The notes: a model not told the origin generated them from the letters alone. 8,540 nucleotides of DNA from Lachnospiraceae bacterium (GCA_003489085.1 DNJM01000020.1:1-8540), one strand, 5' to 3'; positions 1 to 7,048 are shown, counted from the stretch's first letter. Program-made: numbers and translations.

Positions 1-324
1 TGCTGCCAGGTTCTTCATACCTTCGTGCACCATTGCCTGTGCCAGCACGGTAGCAGTTGTGGTTCCGTCGCCGGCCACATCATTCGTCTTGGATGCAACT
101 TCACGAATCAGCTGCGCACCCATATTCTCAAATGCATCCTCCAGTTCGATTTCCTTTGCGATCGTTACACCATCATTTGTGATCAACGGTGCGCCAAAAG
201 ACTTATCCAGTACAACATTTCTTCCCTTTGGTCCTAATGTGACACTGACAGTATCCGCCAGTTTATTTACGCCTGCTTCCAGCGCTGCTCTTGCTTCTGC
301 TCCGAATTTAATTTCCTTTGCCAT
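1..324 (-). CDS. groEL: GroEL chaperonin, 60 kDa subunit (N-terminal part; runs off the left edge)
   Basis: This is the ATP-dependent folding chamber of the cytosol, a double heptameric ring that works with GroES. Only codons 1-108 are present and the frame is open to base 1. The start is ATG at 324, ten bases after AAGGAGG (335-341). The visible part is the start of the equatorial domain. It shows the conserved TLGPKGRNV at about 29-37, the ITNDGVTI nucleotide-site segment at 48-55 (Asp51, equivalent to the catalytic Asp of the family) and the phosphate-binding GDGTTT at 85-90. The match to GroEL is unambiguous over the whole stretch. It lies 62 nt downstream of groES with no terminator or obvious new promoter between them, so the two form one operon under the CIRCE-controlled promoter. 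The C-terminal four fifths are outside the window. Confidence 0.98.
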   Translation of the reverse strand, partial: MAKEIKFGAEARAALEAGVNKLADTVSVTLGPKGRNVVLDKSFGAPLITNDGVTIAKEIELEDAFENMGAQLIREVASKTNDVAGDGTTTATVLAQAMVHEGMKNLAA

Positions 325-386
325 TGTAAATCGGCCTCCTTTTTATGTGAATGAACTTTTGCTATATAGAAACGTCTGACTGCTGT

Positions 387-671
387 CTATTTTAAAACAG
401 CCAGAATGTCGCTCTGTCTTACGATAATATATTCTTCTTTCTCAACTTCTACTTCCGTACCTGCGTACTTGGAGAAAATAACCTGATCGCCGATTGCCAC
501 GTTCATGGTTACTTCTTTTCCGTCAAACATTCCGCCCGGTCCTACCGCTACAACTTCTGCCTGCTGCGGTTTCTCTTTGCTCTGTCCCGGAAGCACGATT
601 CCGGACTTGGTTGTCTCCTCTGCTTCTAACTGTTTCAATACGACTCTGTCACCTAATGGCACTAACTTCAT
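387..671 (-). CDS. groES: GroES co-chaperonin, 10 kDa
   Basis: The heptameric lid of the GroEL chamber, 94 residues, the usual full length. It begins MKLVPLGDRVV, and the mobile loop at about 16-33 carries the GroEL-binding Ile25-Val26-Leu27 tripeptide in SGIVLPG. The EVVAVGPGG segment at about 39-47 and the VIFSKYAGTEV strand at about 64-74 are also typical. The start is ATG at 671, seven bases after AAGGAGGA (679-686). It is the first gene of the groES-groEL operon. Transcription should start near 739, and the CIRCE operator lies in the 5' untranslated region. Nothing is missing or altered, and regulation by HrcA is inferred from the operator. Confidence 0.98.
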   Translation of the reverse strand: MKLVPLGDRVVLKQLEAEETTKSGIVLPGQSKEKPQQAEVVAVGPGGMFDGKEVTMNVAIGDQVIFSKYAGTEVEVEKEEYIIVRQSDILAVLK

Positions 672-703
672 GATAAATTCCTCCTTAAAATCATTCTATA
701 CTG

Positions 704-730
704 CTAGCACTCACCAAATTCGAGTGCTAA
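704..730 (-). promoter_or_regulatory. CIRCE operator (HrcA binding site)
   Basis: The plus strand reads CTAGCACTC (704-712), nine bases, then GAGTGCTAA (722-730). This is the classic TTAGCACTC-N9-GAGTGCTAA inverted repeat with one mismatch, at the outermost base of the left arm. It lies between the predicted start of transcription and the groES ribosome binding site, the standard position for repression of groE by HrcA. No hrcA gene is inside the window. Confidence 0.97.
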
Positions 731-745
731 TTCATTTCTAGTAAT

Positions 746-774
746 AAAATAGCACTCCCTTTTCACTTTGTCAA
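746..774 (-). promoter_or_regulatory. Sigma-A type promoter of groES-groEL
   Basis: On the minus strand, TTGACA (774-769) is followed after exactly 17 bases by TATTTT (751-746). The -35 is a perfect consensus match; the -10 matches four of six positions. Predicted transcription starts near 739, which puts CIRCE at about +10 to +36. An additional CIRCE half-site, TAGCACTC at 750-757, overlaps the -10 and spacer. The promoter is read from sequence only. Confidence 0.8.
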
Positions 775-829
775 CCATCTTTATACTATTTTTATATTTT
801 TTGCTTTTTCTTAACAGAACAGAATTTTT

Positions 830-1132
830 CTATTCACATACCACATAGCTTCCATCTTCCACCTGGAATTCCAATACCTTACCGGCTTCGGAAAGATACC
901 GTTCTCGAATTCTTCCGTTCAGCCTGTATTCCTTTTCTTTGCTTCGGATCCTGCAGGTATAGATTCCATCCAAAGAAATCTCTGTCAGTACCGTATCTTC
1001 CAAAAGCAGATATATGCATTCTTTTGCCGGATCATACCTTAAAATACTGCAGCTGTGTTTTCTATCATCAATCTGTCCATTTTCCGCCACACTCTTCTGC
1101 ATTTGAAGTATAACCTTATCTCCCTTTTCCAT
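830..1132 (-). CDS. Small protein of unknown function, possibly a PilZN/YcgR-N-like beta barrel
   Basis: I do not recognise this 100-residue protein with certainty. The ATG at 1132 is eight bases after AAAGGAG (1141-1147), so it is very likely translated. It starts MEKGDKVILQMQ and has no signal peptide or membrane segment. It alternates short beta-like stretches (SCSILRYD at about 27-34, CIYLLLEDTVLTEISLDG at about 39-56, YTCRIRSKEKEYRLNGRI at about 58-75, VLEFQVEDGSYVV at about 86-98). This G-D-x-hydrophobic opening and strand layout resemble the N-terminal domain of YcgR-like proteins (PilZN), but without the c-di-GMP-binding PilZ domain. That comparison is an inference at low confidence. 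It lies between the codY terminator and the groE promoter, so expression may rely on read-through from codY. No separate promoter and no terminator after it are evident. Confidence 0.8.
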   Translation of the reverse strand: MEKGDKVILQMQKSVAENGQIDDRKHSCSILRYDPAKECIYLLLEDTVLTEISLDGIYTCRIRSKEKEYRLNGRIRERYLSEAGKVLEFQVEDGSYVVCE

Positions 1133-1157
1133 TCCTGAAGCTCCTTTCCTCTATGTG

Positions 1158-1194
1158 AAAAAACTGCCGCATTGCTCTCACATTCTGCGGCAGT
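1158..1194 (-). terminator. Rho-independent terminator of codY
   Basis: Read on the minus strand, ACTGCCGCA (1194-1186), a 14-base loop and TGCGGCAGT (1171-1163) form a perfect nine-pair GC-rich stem, followed at once by a run of six T (1163-1158, the first shared with the stem). It lies 10 bases after the codY stop and upstream of the ribosome binding site of the next small gene, so it should end most codY transcripts. Confidence 0.9.
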
Positions 1195-1203
1195 CCTCTT
1201 ATT

Positions 1204-1986
1204 CTATTTTTCTTTGTCCCTTTTGATCCGTTCCAGTTCTTTAAAAATGTAATCATTAATGACTTTGATATAGGTTCCCTTCATTCCTGAAGAACGGGAT
1301 TCGATCACCCCTGCACTTTCAAACTTACGCAAAGCATTGACAATAACGGAGCGCGTAATTCCAACACGATCCGCAATCTTGCTGGCAACCAGCACGCCTT
1401 CTGTCCCATCCAGTTCATCAAAAATGTGCACAATCGCTTCCAGCTCGGAAAAGGACAGTGTACTCAGAGCAGACTGCACAATCTGTTCCTTTCGTGTTTC
1501 TTCCGCACTTTCCTCATTCACAGAACGAAGCATCTCAAGACCTACTACAGTCGTTCCATATTCACTGAGAATAATATCGTCAATCTCATACAATTCATTC
1601 ATTTTATACAAAAACAGTGTCCCCAGGCGTTCCCCCGCAATATCAATCGGGGTAATAATTGCCTGATAGCCTTTTACATTTTCCGGTGAGAATCCAAGTG
1701 TTTCCAGATTGACATTTTCCTTCGTAGAAAGTACACTGAGAAGTCTTTCATTCAACATTGGATCAATATGTTTTCCTACCTCTCCAATCAACAGCTCTCC
1801 GATTGGTTCAACACTCTCGAAACGGCTTGCGCCCAGCACTTTTCCCTTCTTGCTGATCACCAGAACACTGGATTTCAGAATTTCTGTTAATACTTTGCAA
1901 ATATCATTGAATACTACTTTGCTAGAATTGTTATTGTGCAGTAACTTATTGATTTTTCTAGTTTTATCTAACAATTGTACGCTCAT
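1204..1986 (-). CDS. codY: CodY, GTP- and branched-chain amino acid-sensing global repressor
   Basis: A dimeric cytosolic DNA-binding protein that, when bound to GTP and isoleucine/valine, represses nutrient-scavenging, amino acid and often virulence genes in Firmicutes. The 260-residue length is normal. The N-terminal GAF ligand domain spans about 1-155 (MSVQLLDKTRKINKLL at the start, a family hallmark). The C-terminal winged helix includes the highly conserved IADRVGITRSVIVNALRK at 204-221 and then ESAGVIESRSSGMKGTYIKV at 223-242, almost identical to the family consensus. The start is ATG at 1986, preceded by GGAGGA. It is transcribed from its own promoter just past topA (2076-2104), perhaps also by read-through from topA, and stops at a strong terminator. 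In Bacillus the trmFO, xerC and hslVU genes separate topA from codY; here they are absent from the interval. Confidence 0.98.
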   Translation of the reverse strand: MSVQLLDKTRKINKLLHNNNSSKVVFNDICKVLTEILKSSVLVISKKGKVLGASRFESVEPIGELLIGEVGKHIDPMLNERLLSVLSTKENVNLETLGFSPENVKGYQAIITPIDIAGERLGTLFLYKMNELYEIDDIILSEYGTTVVGLEMLRSVNEESAEETRKEQIVQSALSTLSFSELEAIVHIFDELDGTEGVLVASKIADRVGITRSVIVNALRKFESAGVIESRSSGMKGTYIKVINDYIFKELERIKRDKEK

Positions 1987-2036
1987 TCTTTTCCTCCGAT
2001 CTCTATCTTCATGATTTTTGCCGTTGCGGAAGCAGG

Positions 2037-2060
2037 CGTCCGATATTCTTGCTCCGAACG
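2037..2060 (-). other. Possible hairpin in the codY 5' leader
   Basis: On the minus strand, CGTTCGG (2060-2054) can pair with TCGGACG (2043-2037) over seven positions, two of them G-U, around a ten-base loop. No T run follows, so it is not a terminator. It lies some 50 bases before the codY start, within the leader expected from the promoter at 2076-2104. Function is unknown and it may be chance. Confidence 0.3.
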
Positions 2061-2075
2061 CTACTAAACATAGCT

Positions 2076-2104
2076 ATATTATCACACAATTCTTACATTT
2101 TCAA
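2076..2104 (-). promoter_or_regulatory. Predicted sigma-A promoter of codY
   Basis: On the minus strand, TTGAAA (2104-2099) and TAATAT (2081-2076) are separated by exactly 17 bases. The -35 matches five of six consensus positions. A better-looking GATAAT (5/6) two bases earlier would leave a 15-base spacer. The site begins seven bases beyond the topA stop codon and gives codY a leader of about 83 nt. Confidence 0.6.
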
Positions 2105-2110
2105 TGGAAT

Positions 2111-4186
2111 TTACCTTTTATTTTCTTTTGTTTCGACAAATCCACAGCTTTCATTGCTGCAAACGATCTTGTTTCCTTTTTCTGTCATATAACTGCCACA
2201 TTTAGGACATTTTTCAGAGTATGGTTTCTGCCAGGACATAAATTCGCACTCCGGATTGTCTTCGCATCCATAATACCGGCGTCCCTTCTTCGTCTTCCGG
2301 ATCACAACATCTTTTCCGCAGAACGGACACTTTACGCCGATTTTCTCCAGATAAGGCTTCGTATTCCGACAGTCCGGAAATCCGGGACAGGCAAGAAATT
2401 TCCCGTGCGGGCCGTATTTGACCACCATATTCCGGCCGCACTCTTCACAGATCACATCTGTGACTTCATCCTCGATCTTGACACTTTCCAGTTCCTTTTC
2501 CGCAATCCGTACTGCTTCATCCAGATCCGGATAAAAGTTACTGATTACGGATTTCCATTCTACCTTGCCCTCTGCCACCATATCCAGAAGGCCTTCCATA
2601 TAGGCTGTAAAATTGACATCCACAATACTTTCAAAGGAGTGCTTCATGATATGATTTACAACATCTCCCAGTTCTGTCAGATACAGATTTCTGTTTTCTT
2701 TGGCCACATACCTTCTGCCGATAATCGTAGAAATCGTCGGTGCATACGTACTCGGGCGGCCAATTCCCAGCTCTTCCAATGTTTTAACCAGAGAAGCTTC
2801 CGTATAATGTGCCGGCGGCTGTGTAAAATGCTGCTTCGGTTCCAGCCTTTCCTTCGTCAGAACAGAATTTTCATCCAGTCCCTTTACCAGTACATTGGAT
2901 TCCGGCTTTTCCTCTTCTGCTTCGACATAGACCTGGCGGAAACCTTCGAATACAATGCGGGACGCCGATACCTGAAACCGATACTGTCCGGCAGAAATCC
3001 TGACAGATGTCGTCTCATACCTGGCCGCTGCCATACGGCTTGCAACAAAGCGCTTCCAGATCAGCTGATATAATCGGAACTGATCCCTCGTCAAAGATTC
3101 CTTCAGCATGGCAGGTGTTCTCGTGATATCCGTCGGGCGGATTGCTTCATGGGCGTCCTGGATCTTCTTGCCGTCATCCTTTTTCTTCTGCTCCGCCAGA
3201 ACGTATTCCTCTCCATAAGTTCCGGCGATATATTCTCTTGCAGCCTGATCCGCTTCTTCAGAAATACGCGTAGAATCCGTACGCAGATACGTGATCACAC
3301 CAACCGTTCCATTCCCCTTGATGTCAATTCCTTCATATAGCTGCTGCGCAATCCGCATCGTCTTCTGCGTCGCAAAGTTCAGTACCTTGGAAGCTTCCTG
3401 CTGCAGGGTACTCGTCGTAAACGGAACCGGCGGCTTCTGCGTCCGCTCTCCCTTCTTTACATCTGTCACACGATACTCGGCCTCTTCTACTTCTTTTAAT
3501 ATCTCTTCCAGCTCTTCTCTAGAATGGATTGCCAGCTTCTGCTTTTCGGTACCATAGAATCTGGCCAGCAGCGGCTTCTTCTCACCCTTTACCTTCAGAA
3601 CGGCTTCCAGCGTCCAATACTCTTCCGGAATGAATGCATCAATTTCAGCTTCTCTGTCAGCAATAATACGCAGTGCCACCGACTGTACCCGGCCTGCGCT
3701 TAAGCCCCTCTTTACCTTAGCCCAGAGAAGCGGACTGATCCTATATCCCACGATCCGATCCAGAGCCCTTCTGGCCTGCTGTGCATCCACCAGATTCATA
3801 TCGATTTCTCTGGCCTGCTTAATTGATGATTTAACTGCATTCTTCGTTATTTCATTGAAGCTGATTCTGTGAATCTTCTTATCTTCCAGTTTCAATGCTT
3901 TGGAAAGGTGCCACGCAATTGCTTCTCCCTCACGGTCCGGGTCAGTTGCAAGATAAACCTTGTCCGCCTTTTTTACCTCTTTTCTGAGATTGGCAAGAAT
4001 ATCGCCCTTTCCGCGAATGGTTATATATTTCGGTTCAAAATCATGCTCCACATCAATTCCCAGCTGGCTTTTCGGGAGATCCCTTACATGCCCGTTAGAA
4101 GCCGCAACAACATAATTCGTGCCCAGAAATTTTTTAATTGTTTTCACCTTGGCAGGTGATTCCACAATCACAAGATACCGCGCCAT
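2111..4186 (-). CDS. topA: DNA topoisomerase I (type IA, omega protein)
   Basis: Relaxes negatively supercoiled DNA by cutting one strand through a 5'-phosphotyrosine link. The 691-residue length is typical of Firmicutes. The N-terminal Toprim domain begins MARYLVIVESPAK (Glu9) and has the metal-binding TDPDREGE at 81-88 (Asp82, Asp84, Glu86). The strand-passage core has SAGRVQSVALR at 163-173 and the catalytic Tyr300 in GVITYLRTDSTR, then HEAIRPTD at 346-353 and LGIGRPSTYAPT at 473-484. The C-terminus holds three four-cysteine zinc ribbons: Cys580/583/600/606, Cys620/623/641/647 and Cys660/663/676/681. The start is ATG at 4186 after AAAGGAGG. It is 26 nt downstream of dprA, with its ribosome binding site in the gap, so it is cotranscribed with yifB and dprA. 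No terminator is evident after its stop. Confidence 0.98.
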   Translation of the reverse strand: MARYLVIVESPAKVKTIKKFLGTNYVVAASNGHVRDLPKSQLGIDVEHDFEPKYITIRGKGDILANLRKEVKKADKVYLATDPDREGEAIAWHLSKALKLEDKKIHRISFNEITKNAVKSSIKQAREIDMNLVDAQQARRALDRIVGYRISPLLWAKVKRGLSAGRVQSVALRIIADREAEIDAFIPEEYWTLEAVLKVKGEKKPLLARFYGTEKQKLAIHSREELEEILKEVEEAEYRVTDVKKGERTQKPPVPFTTSTLQQEASKVLNFATQKTMRIAQQLYEGIDIKGNGTVGVITYLRTDSTRISEEADQAAREYIAGTYGEEYVLAEQKKKDDGKKIQDAHEAIRPTDITRTPAMLKESLTRDQFRLYQLIWKRFVASRMAAARYETTSVRISAGQYRFQVSASRIVFEGFRQVYVEAEEEKPESNVLVKGLDENSVLTKERLEPKQHFTQPPAHYTEASLVKTLEELGIGRPSTYAPTISTIIGRRYVAKENRNLYLTELGDVVNHIMKHSFESIVDVNFTAYMEGLLDMVAEGKVEWKSVISNFYPDLDEAVRIAEKELESVKIEDEVTDVICEECGRNMVVKYGPHGKFLACPGFPDCRNTKPYLEKIGVKCPFCGKDVVIRKTKKGRRYYGCEDNPECEFMSWQKPYSEKCPKCGSYMTEKGNKIVCSNESCGFVETKENKR

Positions 4187-4212
4187 AATATATCCTCCTT
4201 TAACCCGGTTTC

Positions 4213-5337
4213 TTATTCACAAGTTCGATAATAATTCTTCGAAACTTCTTCAACTGCCCCGGATAGCTCCAGCGAAACCAGACATTCCATCAATTCCTTG
4301 ATTTCTATTCCAGTCTCCTGCGACAGCTGCTGCAGACTCCTGGGGTTCAGTCGCAGACAACTATACACCATATTTTCCCTACTTTCAAGCATTATTTTTT
4401 TCTGCTTCGATTTTTCAGACAAATAAGTCACAATACCATATGCCTCCTCCAACAGGCTTTCCGGGGTAATAAGAATGCCTGCTCCCTGCCGGATCAGCTC
4501 GTGGCAGCCCAGGCTCAAACGGCTGTCTGCAGGTCCAGGCAGTGCATAGACATCCTTCCCCTGCTCCAGTGCCCGGTCCACCGTAATAAATGAACCGCTC
4601 CTTTCGCCTGCTTCCATCACCAGCACTGCATCGGAAAGTCCGCTGATGATCCTGTTTCGGGCTGGAAAGTGCTTTGGCAGCGGAGGGGTACCAGGTGGAT
4701 ATTCCGATAAAATGCTGCCTCCCTTTCTCAGTATATCCTCATACAGACCAATGTGTTCTCTGGGATAACAGATATCCACTCCACAGCCCAGAATGGCAGC
4801 CGTATAGCCACCTGCATCCAGTGCCCCTCTATGTGCAGCTCCATCCACACCATGTGCCATCCCGCTGACGATTCCCACGCCTGCACCGGCCAGCTCTCTG
4901 GCATATCTGGCTGCATACCTTCTTCCATAATCCGTACACACTCTGGCCCCTACCACAGCCATACATTTCCCGGTACATAACGGCAAAGGATTTCCCTTTA
5001 CAAACAGTGCATAGGGCGCTGCACTGATTTGTGTCAGTTTCGCAGGATATACATCTTCTCCCCGCAGAAGCATACAGATTCCCTGCTTCTCCATCCGTTT
5101 TACCTTCTCTTCTGCTTCCTCCAGTACCTGCAGTTTTCTCTGTCCATATAATATATCCCGTTCTTTCTCTGTCATTCCTGATTTGCTAAAATCTGTTTCT
5201 TCTATATTATAAATTTCCCTGGCCGAATGAAACCATTTCCGCAGACAGTACTTTCTTTCTCCTGAAATCCCACGGATACAGGCAAACCAGTATTCATATA
5301 CCCTATCCGACAGATTGCTTTTCTCCTTCATTCTCAT
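4213..5337 (-). CDS. dprA: DprA/Smf, single-stranded DNA-binding RecA loader
   Basis: DprA binds incoming single-stranded DNA and loads RecA during natural transformation; many non-competent bacteria also keep it. I chose ATG at 5337 (374 residues, normal for the family). It overlaps the yifB stop as ATGA and follows a GGGGGA ribosome binding site by about eight bases. An in-frame ATG at 5418 would add 27 residues lying wholly within yifB. A SAM-like helical N-terminus (about 10-85) precedes the Rossmann-fold core: AVVGARVCTDYGRR at 127-140, SGMAHGVDGAAH at 158-169, FPARNRIISGLSD at 224-236 and GSFITVDRALEQGKDVYALPG at 248-268. The C-terminus (about 320-370) is a winged-helix-like domain (LQQLSQETGI, then ELSGAVEEV). 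Membership of a competence pathway is known for the family; whether this organism is transformable cannot be told here. Confidence 0.96.
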   Translation of the reverse strand: MRMKEKSNLSDRVYEYWFACIRGISGERKYCLRKWFHSAREIYNIEETDFSKSGMTEKERDILYGQRKLQVLEEAEEKVKRMEKQGICMLLRGEDVYPAKLTQISAAPYALFVKGNPLPLCTGKCMAVVGARVCTDYGRRYAARYARELAGAGVGIVSGMAHGVDGAAHRGALDAGGYTAAILGCGVDICYPREHIGLYEDILRKGGSILSEYPPGTPPLPKHFPARNRIISGLSDAVLVMEAGERSGSFITVDRALEQGKDVYALPGPADSRLSLGCHELIRQGAGILITPESLLEEAYGIVTYLSEKSKQKKIMLESRENMVYSCLRLNPRSLQQLSQETGIEIKELMECLVSLELSGAVEEVSKNYYRTCE

Positions 5338-5350
5338 AAGCTTTTCCCCC
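5334..5350 (-). promoter_or_regulatory. ATGA stop-start overlap and ribosome binding site that set the dprA start
   Basis: On the minus strand GGGGGA precedes ATGA by about eight bases; ATG (5337-5335) opens dprA and TGA (5336-5334) closes yifB. This implies translational coupling. A second in-frame ATG lies two codons downstream at 5331 and cannot be excluded as the start. Confidence 0.75.
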
Positions 5351-6908
5351 AGTATTTCTGATCCGGCATCCGATAGCCGATGGCTTCCATCAGATCTCTG
5401 GTTCGAATCTCCGGACATCCCTCCAGATCCGCCGCAGTACGGGCAATTTTCAGTATCTTATGATAGATCCTTGCTGTCAGGGAAAGCCTTTCAAATGCTT
5501 TGTGCATCACTGCCTCCTCTTTCTTTCCCAGCGTACAGAAATGTGTCAGGAGTGCCGGAGGAATTGCCGCATTATTGGTAAAACCCAGACCCTTATAGCG
5601 TTCCTTTTGAATCTGTCTGGCCTGCTCAATCCGCTTCCGGATACATTCGGAGCTTTCCCCCTTTTTTGTAGCCTTTAACTCCTGATAAGGAACCTGTGGT
5701 ACTTCTACACAGAGATCCAGCCGATCCAGAAACGGCTGACTGATCTTTCCCAGATAGGAATGAATCTGTGCCTTTGTACATCTGCAGCGGTTCCGGTCCG
5801 GAAAATGTCCGCACGGACACGGATTCATTGCAGCCACCAGGATGGTATCTGCCGGATAACGATAGATTCCCGTACTCCTGATCAGACGGATCTCTTTCTC
5901 TTCCAGCGGCTGCCGTAGTGTTTCCAGTATCGCCTTGGGGAATTCAGCCAGCTCATCCAGAAACAATACACCGCCGCTTGCCAGGCTGAGCTCTCCCGGA
6001 TGCGGATACACGCCTCCTCCCAGCAGCGCCGGTCTGCTGACCGTATGATGCACCTCCCGGAATGGACGCTCTGTAATAAGCGGATGTTCCTTTCTTAACA
6101 GACCCGCAATACTGTAGAGCTTTGTCAGCGCCACGCTTTCTTCCGGTGTAAGCTGCGGTAAGATACCGGGAATTCTCTTGGCAAGCATTGTTTTCCCGGA
6201 ACCGGGCGGACCAATATAAAGCAGATTATGTCCACCGGCCACTGCAATTTCCGTGGCCCGCCTGGCAGCTTCCTGTCCTCTCACATCTGCAAAATCCTCA
6301 ACTGTCCGTGTTCTCCGTGCCTCTGACAGTCTCTGTGCAATATCTATGGTTTCCACTGCCCCTTCACGCTCGCACCTTCCCTCCATCCAGGCAATGGCTT
6401 CCTGCAATGTCTCCGCCCCAATGATCCGCACACCTCCGGCCAGCGCCGCTTCCGCCTCATTTTCTTTCGGCACCACACAGATCTGAAATCCTTTCTCTTT
6501 TGCTTCTGAGATTACCGGAAAGACTCCGGAAACACCTTTTAATTTCCCATCCAGACTGACTTCTCCCATCCATAATACCTTCTCCGCCAACCACCGCTTC
6601 TCTTCCTCTGTGCTGGTCGTAAGAATACATCCGGACGCCATCAGAACCGCCACTGCAACCGGCAGATCATAGGAAGTTCCACGCTTTCTGATATCTGCCG
6701 GTGACAGATTGACCAGGATTTTCTTCACCGGAATCGGATATCCTGCATTTCTGATGGCAGCTCTGACACGTTCACCTGCCTCCTTTACCTCCGAAGCCAG
6801 ATATCCCACCATATGGAACCCCGGCAGGCCATTGCTGACATCCGCTTCCGCCTGCACAAAATGCACCTCCAGCCCCTGCAGCGCCGCTGTTACTACTCTG
6901 CTGAACAT
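5334..6908 (-). CDS. yifB: YifB/ComM-family AAA+ ATPase (Mg-chelatase-like)
   Basis: In Gram-negatives ComM is a hexameric branch-migration helicase that extends recombination of transforming DNA; Firmicute members are usually named YifB. The 524 residues are full length. The N-terminal domain (about 1-180) has the Lon-protease-like fold with NGLPGFHMVG at 26-35 and NLSPADIRKRG at 67-77. The AAA+ module has Walker A GPPGSGKT at 233-240 and Walker B VLFLDE at 314-319. The insertion NPCPCGHFPDRNRCRC at 362-377 has four cysteines (364, 366, 375, 377), probably zinc-binding. SQPFLDRLDL at 390-399 is the conserved arginine-containing motif. The ATG at 6908 is preceded by AAAAGGAGGT. It is the first gene of the yifB-dprA-topA operon, behind a strong promoter at 7049-7077, and its TGA overlaps the dprA start. 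Confidence 0.97.
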   Translation of the reverse strand: MFSRVVTAALQGLEVHFVQAEADVSNGLPGFHMVGYLASEVKEAGERVRAAIRNAGYPIPVKKILVNLSPADIRKRGTSYDLPVAVAVLMASGCILTTSTEEEKRWLAEKVLWMGEVSLDGKLKGVSGVFPVISEAKEKGFQICVVPKENEAEAALAGGVRIIGAETLQEAIAWMEGRCEREGAVETIDIAQRLSEARRTRTVEDFADVRGQEAARRATEIAVAGGHNLLYIGPPGSGKTMLAKRIPGILPQLTPEESVALTKLYSIAGLLRKEHPLITERPFREVHHTVSRPALLGGGVYPHPGELSLASGGVLFLDELAEFPKAILETLRQPLEEKEIRLIRSTGIYRYPADTILVAAMNPCPCGHFPDRNRCRCTKAQIHSYLGKISQPFLDRLDLCVEVPQVPYQELKATKKGESSECIRKRIEQARQIQKERYKGLGFTNNAAIPPALLTHFCTLGKKEEAVMHKAFERLSLTARIYHKILKIARTAADLEGCPEIRTRDLMEAIGYRMPDQKYWGKSL

Positions 6909-6948
6909 AGCTTACCTCCTTTTGTTATTTCATTAGCATAGTTGAATG

Positions 6949-7027
6949 CATCCGGTGGATTGGATTTTCAGATCATCAGAAATGATTTTAGAATAGGCAT
7001 TAGATTCTTATCTGCTTTAACCGGATG
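6949..7027 (-). other. Possible structured 5' leader of the yifB operon
   Basis: The leader contains a perfect eight-base inverted repeat in RNA sense, CATCCGGT (7027-7020) with ACCGGATG (6956-6949). It encloses two small potential hairpins: AGAAT/ATTCT (7008-7004 with 6994-6990) and ATCAT/ATGAT (6986-6982 with 6976-6972). Together these could form a three-way junction starting about 15 nt after the predicted start of transcription. No T run follows, so it is not a classical terminator. I do not recognise a known riboswitch class, and an arrangement like this can arise by chance in AT-rich DNA. Confidence 0.3.
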
Positions 7028-7048
7028 TATTTATATAGATATATACAA

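Noticed and set aside
811..829. Terminator for the small gene ending at 830
   Set aside because: The stretch is A/T-rich but has no stem of useful length. The groE promoter begins shortly after.
2022..2040. Short GC-rich inverted repeat (GCC...GGC) between topA and codY as a topA terminator
   Set aside because: On the minus strand the stem is imperfect and is followed by A residues, not T. It does not fit an intrinsic terminator.
2091..2113. Possible CodY box (AATTTTCWGAAAATT) upstream of codY, suggesting autoregulation
   Set aside because: The best alignment, around ATTTTCA at 2097-2103, keeps one half but misses about six of fifteen positions. That is too weak to call.
2018..3073. A 351-codon open frame on the plus strand, mostly antisense to topA
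   Set aside because: It lies largely inside topA, whose motifs and catalytic residues are unmistakable. The translated product shows no recognisable domain, and its length is explained by the codon bias of the opposite strand.
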